A stretch of DNA of 10,173 bases from NCBI GenBank assembly GCA_019751475.1, contig JAIENH010000789.1, positions 1 through 10,173 of the forward strand. Direction: 5' to 3'. The notes beneath the pieces were generated by a model. That model saw only the letters and a list, made by a program, of their open reading frames with translations, was not told the DNA's origin and did no database searches. Both the position numbers and the translations under genes were made by a program. Origin of the DNA: Cyclobacteriaceae bacterium. GTDB lineage: Bacteria; Bacteroidota; Bacteroidia; Cytophagales; Cyclobacteriaceae. The first letter of the stretch is position 1. Every line of letters starts with the position of its first letter. Positions 1-4,673 of this stretch are shown here, one piece after another.

Positions 1-160
1 AATTGTAGATCTTCTTCAGGCTCCTGCCACCGAACTTCCATACGACCGCGAGCCGCAAGGCGAGGCTATCACCTGGGCGCGAGACGGCTCCGGCTTTTTT
101 ACCCTAAGCGAAAACGCTAAAGGCGAGCGCGGAAAGCTGCTATTCTTCAAAAGAAAATAG
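1..160 (+). CDS. C-terminal end of an unidentified protein (possible beta-propeller)
   Basis: An open frame enters from the left edge (first full codon at base 2) and runs 52 codons to TAG at 158-160. Its reading frame ends with residues such as GEAITWARDGSGFFTLSE and a basic tail, LLFFKRK. The pattern 'GEAI-W--DGSG--TLSE' resembles the last strand or blade of secreted beta-propeller or WD40-like proteins, but that is a family impression, not an identification. No catalytic residues are visible in this fragment. It lies upstream of, and on the same strand as, the padR-like gene. A gap of 126 bp and a small hairpin separate them, so it is probably a separate transcription unit. Confidence 0.6.
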   Translation, partial: IVDLLQAPATELPYDREPQGEAITWARDGSGFFTLSENAKGERGKLLFFKRK

Positions 161-173
161 GTTTTTATTGCCG

Positions 174-197
174 ATGGGCTCGTTCACAGCAGCCCAT
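174..197 (+). terminator. Hairpin after the upstream gene, possible weak terminator
   Basis: A perfect 7-bp inverted repeat, ATGGGCT (174-180) and AGCCCAT (191-197), encloses a 10-nt loop and starts 14 bp after the stop codon of the upstream gene. There is no clear T-run after the second arm. A GTTTTTATT stretch lies before the first arm. The position suits transcription termination, but the missing U-tract makes this a weak call. Confidence 0.35.
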
Positions 198-261
198 AAT
201 TCAACTTAACGGATACGACTTGTAAATCTGGGAAGGTTTCTGTTTATTTACTTAACAAAAT

Positions 262-288
262 ATAAGGATATAATAAATACAAGGATAT
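262..288 (+). promoter_or_regulatory. AT-rich padR leader with a repeated AAGGATAT
   Basis: The leader just before the PadR start is very AT-rich and contains AAGGATAT twice, at about 264-271 and 281-288, 17 nt apart start to start. The second copy overlaps the ATG. AAGG ends only 2 nt before the start codon, which is too close for a classical Shine-Dalgarno. The repeat could be an autoregulatory operator, since PadR proteins commonly bind their own promoter, or chance in AT-rich DNA. No clear TAnnTTTG box was found here. Confidence 0.2.
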
Positions 289-613
289 GGCTAAAGAATA
301 CTTAGGTGAATTTGAAGAACTGGTGTTGACCATGGTGGCTGCGTTGCAAGACGATGCTTACGGGGCCGCCATCTCAGAAGAAATTGAAACCCGACTGAAG
401 CGCGAAGTGAACCTGAGCGCAGTGCACGTCACACTCTACCGGCTTGAAGACAAGGGTTACATCAAGTCAAAGCTGGGAGGTGGCACCAAAGAGCGGGGCG
501 GCAGGCGAAAACGAATTTTCACGATCACCAGTGCAGGTCTGGCAATGCTACGAGCATTAAAAGAATCAAGGATTGAATTGTGGAAACTGGTGCCACAGTT
601 GAAGATGGGGTGA
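287..613 (+). CDS. PadR-family winged-helix transcriptional regulator
   Basis: A 108-aa protein of the short PadR type. The N-terminal part, GEFEELVLTMVAAL (about 7-20), is the first helix typical of the family. YGAAISEEIE (about 25-34) follows. VHVTLYRLEDKGYI (about 46-59) is the recognition-helix region. The Gly/Arg-rich stretch around 64-76, followed by FTIT, is the wing. The C-terminal helix (about 83-104) would be the dimerisation helix. The start is supported because MAKEYLGEFEELVL matches the usual family N-terminus. PadR proteins of this kind are usually repressors and are often encoded beside large MacB/FtsX permeases with a prefix domain, as found downstream here. The gene converges on a PIN toxin gene 13 bp away, and its presumed target permeases begin only at 1989. 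The inducing ligand cannot be told. Confidence 0.92.
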   Translation: MAKEYLGEFEELVLTMVAALQDDAYGAAISEEIETRLKREVNLSAVHVTLYRLEDKGYIKSKLGGGTKERGGRRKRIFTITSAGLAMLRALKESRIELWKLVPQLKMG

Positions 614-626
614 ATTGACTTAGATT

Positions 627-1031
627 TTAATACCGATCTAAAAATTCTTTTGGTGCGACAATGGAAATGTCTTCAAATGGATTCAAGGTTAATAAATCTT
701 CATCGTTGGTGATGATACAATCGGCTTTGCCTGAAACGGCTAGTTCAAGGTACATGTCGTCTTTAGGGTCACGGCAGGCTTTGATTTGCCTAGTGATTTT
801 TTCTTTAGAAGCATTTGCTTCATATACTTCAAGGAATAATTGTCGTGCATTTCGCGAAAGATATCTATCGAACTTCTGCCTCATGACAACCTCAATAGCT
901 TCAGCAATAGTTGAATTGGAGATATGTACTTCGGCATGCAATGGCGAAGCCTTTAACAAAGCCTGCCCTGAGAAGGAATATTCATCTAGCAAAGTTCTAA
1001 TCAGCACATTGCTATCGAAGATAACTCGCAT
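627..1031 (-). CDS. PIN-domain toxin 1 (toxin-antitoxin RNase, COG1569-like)
   Basis: A 134-aa PIN-domain protein of the 'putative toxin-antitoxin system toxin component, PIN family' type. The acidic residues expected of the metal-dependent RNase site are present: D6 in FDSNVLIR, E44 or E47 in the STIAEAIE helix, D88 with D91/D92 in CRDPKDD, and D110 in ITNDEDLL. The KFDRY motif (about 53-57) and the CRDPKD block are typical of this subgroup. Such toxins cleave RNA in the cytoplasm and are held inactive by a cognate antitoxin; the RNA target cannot be inferred. The ATG directly follows the TAA of the antitoxin gene with no gap, so the pair is an operon, with the antitoxin first. The 3' end converges on padR. 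The C-terminal 49 residues are far more similar to toxin 2 than the N-terminal part is. Confidence 0.88.
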   Translation of the reverse strand: MRVIFDSNVLIRTLLDEYSFSGQALLKASPLHAEVHISNSTIAEAIEVVMRQKFDRYLSRNARQLFLEVYEANASKEKITRQIKACRDPKDDMYLELAVSGKADCIITNDEDLLTLNPFEDISIVAPKEFLDRY

Positions 1032-1241
1032 TTATTCGTCTTTCAGAAGCTCTTCCATAATTTCAGGAGTCAAACCGTTTTTACGTGCTTCTTCACTTGC
1101 CTCATGTATAATTTCTGACAAGCTTTTGCGATTGGAAATTAATCTGTTTAGAGCTTCCTCAACTGCTTTTTTCTCTGACGGTGTCATTTTCTCGAGTTTT
1201 TCAGCAGCGGGGTCGCTCACTTCCAATGTTACTGTTTTCAT
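1032..1241 (-). CDS. Antitoxin 1, small partner of PIN toxin 1
   Basis: A 69-aa acidic, helix-rich protein directly upstream of toxin 1 (stop and start codons adjacent). It begins with a short beta-like segment, MKTVTLEVSD, as in many small DNA-binding or dimerising antitoxins. A charged helical region follows, then a C-terminal tail, ARKNGLTPEIMEELLKDE. That tail is shared in form with antitoxin 2 (AKKQGLTDEKLNELLEEK) and probably wraps around the toxin; this binding role is inference from position and architecture. No named antitoxin domain is recognised with certainty. Its start lies 12 bp from the divergent start of a truncated permease prefix (1254). A -7-like box ends 4 nt before the ATG, which suggests a leaderless message. 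Confidence 0.82.
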   Translation of the reverse strand: MKTVTLEVSDPAAEKLEKMTPSEKKAVEEALNRLISNRKSLSEIIHEASEEARKNGLTPEIMEELLKDE

Positions 1242-1245
1242 ACAA

Positions 1246-1253
1246 CCAATATA
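1246..1253 (-). promoter_or_regulatory. -7-like promoter box of antitoxin 1
   Basis: On the minus strand the sequence reads TATATTGG, matching 7 of 8 positions of the Bacteroidota -7 consensus TAnnTTTG (counting the two n positions). Four bases separate it from the antitoxin ATG, so transcription would start at or near the A of the start codon. The box abuts the ATG of the divergent prefix ORF at 1254. No convincing -33 element was found. Confidence 0.4.
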
Positions 1254-1370
1254 ATGAAACCGTTGATGAAAGCTGATCGCCTACCATGGATGTTAAAAAT
1301 CCTCAAGTGGTTCTGCCCCGAACATCTCTACGAAGAAATAGAAGTGACCGCTATACTTTATGAATACTGA
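1254..1370 (+). pseudogene. Truncated permease prefix (38-codon remnant ORF)
   Basis: An ATG-started frame of 38 codons ending at TGA 1368-1370. Residues 14-30 read LKILKWFCPEHLYEEIE, clearly the start of the prefix found in the full permeases downstream (RxLRxFCPxHLYEEIEGDLIQ). Homology stops within the codon after EEIE, near base 1344. The remaining eight codons, VTAILYEY, are unrelated. At DNA level a block of about 19 nt, from the Leu-Tyr codons through EEIE, is identical to the permeases starting at 1989 and 4666. The last 13 nt overlap the 3' end of toxin 2 on the other strand. It is best read as a permease gene cut off when the toxin 2 region arrived. It could still be translated as a 38-aa peptide, which is less likely to matter. 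Confidence 0.8.
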
Positions 1371-1765
1371 TCCAAAAACGCTTTGGGTGTGATGATAGGA
1401 ATGTTTTCAAACGGACTCAGTACAAGCAAGTCGGCATCGTTGGTAATGATGCAATCGGCCTTGCCTGAAATAGCTAATTCAAGAAACATGTTGTCTTTGG
1501 CATCACGACAAGCGCTTATTTTTACAGATGGGATTATCACCATCGCGTGCTGCATTACTCTTTTAAGAATATCGGTCCTCGTGTCATCGGGGAAAAAGTA
1601 CTTATCGAATTTTGGTTTATGCAATGTCCCCTGTAATTCTTCGAACGTATCAATCGAGACAAGCAACCGGTGCTTGTCCATTGCTTCTTCAAATGCTAAA
1701 AATGAAAAGGATCCAGGGCTAAATGCGGCACGGATGACCACATTGGTATCGACAGCAACCTTCAT
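1358..1765 (-). CDS. PIN-domain toxin 2 (toxin-antitoxin RNase, COG1569-like)
   Basis: A 135-aa PIN-family toxin paralogous to toxin 1. Putative metal-binding acids are D6 in VDTNVVIR, E43 in the TFEEL motif, D88 and D91 in CRDAKDN, and D110 in ITNDADLL. KFDKY (about 52-56) is also conserved. From CRD to the C-terminus it matches toxin 1 at 36 of 49 positions by eye, while the N-terminal 85 residues share only about a quarter. Its ATG directly follows the stop of antitoxin 2, so the two are co-transcribed. Its TAA stop (1358-1360) lies 14 bp beyond the point where the neighbouring prefix remnant loses homology. This places the toxin 3' end at a break inside a former permease gene. An RNA-cleaving role is inferred from the family. 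Confidence 0.88.
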   Translation of the reverse strand: MKVAVDTNVVIRAAFSPGSFSFLAFEEAMDKHRLLVSIDTFEELQGTLHKPKFDKYFFPDDTRTDILKRVMQHAMVIIPSVKISACRDAKDNMFLELAISGKADCIITNDADLLVLSPFENIPIITPKAFLDQYS

Positions 1766-1972
1766 TTACTTTTCTTCCAACAATTCATTGAGTTTTTCGT
1801 CCGTAAGTCCCTGCTTTTTTGCCTGTTCGGCAGTTTTGGCAAAAATCGTTTTCCAATCCTCTTGCTTTTCGAGGTCACTCACAAACTTGAAAGCAAGCAA
1901 CTGCTTTGCTTTATCCATCGCCAAAATCCGGTCGGCCACTTCGTCATTTAACTCAACAGTAATCGTTTTCAT
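1766..1972 (-). CDS. Antitoxin 2, small partner of PIN toxin 2
   Basis: A 68-aa charged protein with the same plan as antitoxin 1. It has an MKTITVELND N-terminal strand, a helical middle part (about 12-50), and a tail, AKKQGLTDEKLNELLEEK, that parallels the antitoxin 1 tail. The gene directly abuts toxin 2 and precedes it in transcription, the usual antitoxin-first order. The two antitoxins agree mainly at the two ends and differ in the middle, which could allow each to be specific for its own toxin; this is inference. The start codon is 16 bp from the divergent start of the first full permease at 1989. A consensus -7 box ends 4 nt before the ATG. Confidence 0.82.
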   Translation of the reverse strand: MKTITVELNDEVADRILAMDKAKQLLAFKFVSDLEKQEDWKTIFAKTAEQAKKQGLTDEKLNELLEEK

Positions 1973-1976
1973 AGTA

Positions 1977-1984
1977 CAAATATA
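1977..1984 (-). promoter_or_regulatory. -7 promoter box of antitoxin 2
   Basis: On the minus strand TATATTTG is a full match to the Bacteroidota -7 consensus TAnnTTTG. It ends 4 nt before the ATG of antitoxin 2, the same spacing as for antitoxin 1, which predicts a leaderless or nearly leaderless transcript. The box lies inside the 16-bp gap to the first permease, so antitoxin binding here could also affect permease expression. No clear -33 element is seen. Confidence 0.5.
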
Positions 1985-1988
1985 ACAA

Positions 1989-4673
1989 ATGAAAAATTTG
2001 GAAAATACTAAGCAACTGCTTGCCTTCCGTCTTTTACGTGCTTTCTGCCCTCTACACCTCTACGAAGAAATAGAAGGCGATCTGATTCAAAAATTTAATC
2101 GAGACTGCAAGTCGTCCGACCGCTTAGAGTGGTCGGACGGCTACAAGTTGAAAAGAGCGAAAAGAAGATTGCTGTGGAACGTGATTCGTTTTTTTCGGCC
2201 AGGGATTGTGTTGAGGAATCGATTTACTATAAACTTAATTCACCAACCTATGCTTGAAAGTTATTGGAAGATCGCCATACGCGTATTGGCTAAAAGCAAA
2301 ACGTACGCCTCGATCATTCTTCTGGGCTTAAGTGTGAGCATTACAGCATGCATTTTGGTTATCGATTATGCGCGGTTTGAACTAAGCTACGATACTTTTT
2401 TTGCAAACAGCAAAACAATTTATCGGTTGGAGCATAACCGTTTTGTAGATAATCAACTACTCTATAAAAAAGCAATGAATTTTCCAGAAGTGGGTGCTGC
2501 TCTGCAGGATTACTTCTCAGAGGTGAAATTGGTTACCCGGTTGTTTCCGGTAAGCACAAATATTGAACCTGTATTTACTGCAACAACTCGCGAAGGAGAT
2601 CGCACCAGCTTTTCTGAACCCAATGCCTATCTTACCGATAGCGCGTTCTGTAAGATTTTTGATCTCCGTTTCATTTATGGTGATAAAATCACGGCTCTTG
2701 CCGGAAAGGGCAACGTCATTCTATCAAAAACTACTGCGCTTCGCTACTTCAAACGCCTGGACGTTGTCGGTGAAGTAATAACCAGCAGCAATGGAATGAA
2801 TGCGGCTACTGTTACGGGTGTATTTGAGGATCTGCCCTCCAATAGTCATTTGAAATTTGATATGCTTCAATCATGGTTTGATGTCTACGGAGAGCGGAGC
2901 AGATTCACGTGGGATGGTTTCTACACATATGTACTATTTAATACCACTGAGGACGCCCAACGGGTTGCTGAACGATTGCCTGAATTTGCCAGCTCTTACA
3001 CGGGTGAATACTATAAAAGCAGGCCGGGGGCAAGTTCACAATTTGAATTGCAACCCTTGCAAGGCATCCATCTTGATTCCCACCTGGATGGGGAGATGAA
3101 ACCCAATGGCAATCGCACGATTGTGTATACATTATTAATCATTGCTGTACTCATTATCACTATCGCTATTATCAATCATGTTAATTTAAATACTTCTCGT
3201 TCACTACAGCGAATCAAGGAAGTAGGCATCCGAAAAACAATTGGCTCCACGCAAGGTCAGCTGTCCGTTCAGTTTTTAATAGAATCCATGATTCTAAATT
3301 TTATATCGATAGTGATTAGTTTACTATCAGCGTGGCTTTTGCTACCGTGGTTCAACCAGCTATTTAATTCAGATATCTCTTTGCAATTGTATCGTGATTC
3401 AATTTTCTGGCTGGCCATAGCGGGCTTTGCTATGTTTGTCTCCGTTCTATCCGGGTTCTATCCGGCATTTATACTCACCCGCTTTCACCCATACGAGGCA
3501 TTGAAGGGTTCATCCGTAAAGCAGCAACGGTCTTATTTGCAGCCAGGATTAGTAACCATTCAATTCTCTATCTCTTTGCTACTAATCATCGGCACATTCG
3601 TGTTATTCAGGCAAATTCAGTTTATGCAAACCAAAGACCTTGGGTTTGGCATTGAACGAAAATTGGTAGTAAAAATATTGCCTGGTGTGGGTGAGGAAGG
3701 GGATTCGATATTCAATTACAAGATGAATGCGATTAAGACGGAGCTTTCATCGACCTCAATAAGTGAGAGCGCTACTATTTCCTCAAGCATACCCGGGAGA
3801 AAAAATGAGTGGCGCGGCAGTACCAGGGTTGTTGGATCCGTCAGTGATAGAGTGGTGCGCTGCAACCTAACAAGGGTTGATGAAGATTTTCTTAATGCTT
3901 TTGATTTGAAGTTAGTTGCCGGTAGAAATTTCTCGTCTTCAGCAGCTGCTGAAAGTCAAGTAATGGTCAATGCCGAAACAGTGAAACAACTAGATCTTGG
4001 AGCACCAGAGGAAGCAATTGGTGCAAAAGTCGAAATGTTTGGCAACCGCGAAATTATTGGCGTGGTCGAGTCATTTCACGAGGCCGATCTTCACGAGTCA
4101 CTTTCACCTTCAGCTTTTATTACCGGTGCAGGCTACATGAAATTTTTGACTTTGTCGATGAATGATGGAAACCTGGAAGAGAAAATTCATCAAGTAGAGG
4201 GCATTTGGAAAGTGCAATTCCCCAATAAACCTTTTCAATACTTTTTTCTGGACGACTTTTTTAACAGACAGTATCAATCTGACATATTAATGGTCAGGAG
4301 TGTAAGTGTGCTCTCCGGTATCGCCATTGTGATTGCGTGCCTCGGTCTCTTTTCCCTATCTCTGCACACCATCCATCGCAAAACAAAAGAAATCGGCATC
4401 AAGAAAATATTGGGTGCAAGCATTGCCGAAATCACAAAAGAGCTTTGTAGAAATTTTCTGACGCCTATCGGGATATCCATGCTCATCAGTATTCCACTCA
4501 GTTACTACCTGATCAACTGGTGGCTAACACAATACGCGTATCGAATGGATTTCACCCCCATGTTATTTATTGTGCCGCTGTTGGTGCTGGTAGGAATCAG
4601 TTTAGCAACAATAATTTTTCAATCCCTTAGGGCAGCAGGTAAGAATCCGGTAGAAAGTCTGAAGCATGAATGA
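1989..4673 (+). CDS. Prefix-domain FtsX/MacB-type permease 1
   Basis: An 894-aa inner-membrane protein. Residues about 12-77 are the cytoplasmic permease prefix (LLRAFCPLHLYEEIEGDLIQ; RFFRPGIVLRN). Predicted membrane segments by eye lie near 104-127, 377-398, 428-453, 472-497, 519-540, 770-793, 823-845 and 856-878. Two MacB-like periplasmic domains (about 128-375 and 541-769) alternate with two FtsX domains. EVGIRKTIGST (411-421) and EIGIKKILGAS (801-811) are the coupling-helix motifs expected to contact an ATPase. No ATPase is encoded nearby, as in duplicated 'orphan' permeases, so the substrate is unknown. The prefix is 9 residues longer than in the two paralogues because of a 27-bp palindrome at 2113-2139. 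The start is supported by prefix alignment and by closeness to the antitoxin. The stop overlaps the next start by 8 nt. Confidence 0.9.
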   Translation: MKNLENTKQLLAFRLLRAFCPLHLYEEIEGDLIQKFNRDCKSSDRLEWSDGYKLKRAKRRLLWNVIRFFRPGIVLRNRFTINLIHQPMLESYWKIAIRVLAKSKTYASIILLGLSVSITACILVIDYARFELSYDTFFANSKTIYRLEHNRFVDNQLLYKKAMNFPEVGAALQDYFSEVKLVTRLFPVSTNIEPVFTATTREGDRTSFSEPNAYLTDSAFCKIFDLRFIYGDKITALAGKGNVILSKTTALRYFKRLDVVGEVITSSNGMNAATVTGVFEDLPSNSHLKFDMLQSWFDVYGERSRFTWDGFYTYVLFNTTEDAQRVAERLPEFASSYTGEYYKSRPGASSQFELQPLQGIHLDSHLDGEMKPNGNRTIVYTLLIIAVLIITIAIINHVNLNTSRSLQRIKEVGIRKTIGSTQGQLSVQFLIESMILNFISIVISLLSAWLLLPWFNQLFNSDISLQLYRDSIFWLAIAGFAMFVSVLSGFYPAFILTRFHPYEALKGSSVKQQRSYLQPGLVTIQFSISLLLIIGTFVLFRQIQFMQTKDLGFGIERKLVVKILPGVGEEGDSIFNYKMNAIKTELSSTSISESATISSSIPGRKNEWRGSTRVVGSVSDRVVRCNLTRVDEDFLNAFDLKLVAGRNFSSSAAAESQVMVNAETVKQLDLGAPEEAIGAKVEMFGNREIIGVVESFHEADLHESLSPSAFITGAGYMKFLTLSMNDGNLEEKIHQVEGIWKVQFPNKPFQYFFLDDFFNRQYQSDILMVRSVSVLSGIAIVIACLGLFSLSLHTIHRKTKEIGIKKILGASIAEITKELCRNFLTPIGISMLISIPLSYYLINWWLTQYAYRMDFTPMLFIVPLLVLVGISLATIIFQSLRAAGKNPVESLKHE
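2113..2139 (+). repeat. 27-bp palindrome inserted in frame in the permease prefix
   Basis: The arms CGTCCGACC (2113-2121) and GGTCGGACG (2131-2139) are perfect 9-bp inverted repeats. Inside them a G·T wobble and a CT/AG pair leave a 3-nt TAG loop, giving a 12-pair hairpin 27 nt long. Removing exactly these 27 bases makes this permease's prefix RDCKCYKLKRAK, which aligns without gaps to RDVKVFGERRAK in the third permease. The element therefore looks like an in-frame insertion of nine codons. It is GC-rich compared with its surroundings. It may belong to a dispersed palindromic repeat family; no second copy was seen in this window. Confidence 0.7.

Noticed and set aside
620..641. Inverted repeat TTAGAT/ATCTAA between padR and toxin 1 as a bidirectional terminator
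   Set aside because: Only six AT-rich pairs with a 10-nt loop, no T-run in the right place on either strand, and one arm lies in the toxin coding region.
661..1985. Two long plus-strand open frames (about 197 and 200 codons, 661-1254 and 1383-1985) opposite the toxin-antitoxin genes
   Set aside because: They are antisense shadows. The minus-strand frames carry clear PIN motifs and antitoxin architecture, and the two shadows resemble each other only because the toxins are paralogous.
1895..2021. 12-nt repeat AAGCAACTGCTT in antitoxin 2 (1895-1906) and permease 1 (2010-2021)
   Set aside because: Both lie in coding sequence for a similar KQLLAF stretch, though read from opposite strands. The repeat is nearly self-complementary and short, so chance is a good explanation.
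1254..2080. Target-site duplication flanking the toxin 2 cassette (prefix remnant against prefix of permease 1)
   Set aside because: The two prefix starts are diverged over most of their length and identical only in the conserved core, so they are paralogous copies and not a recent duplication made on insertion.
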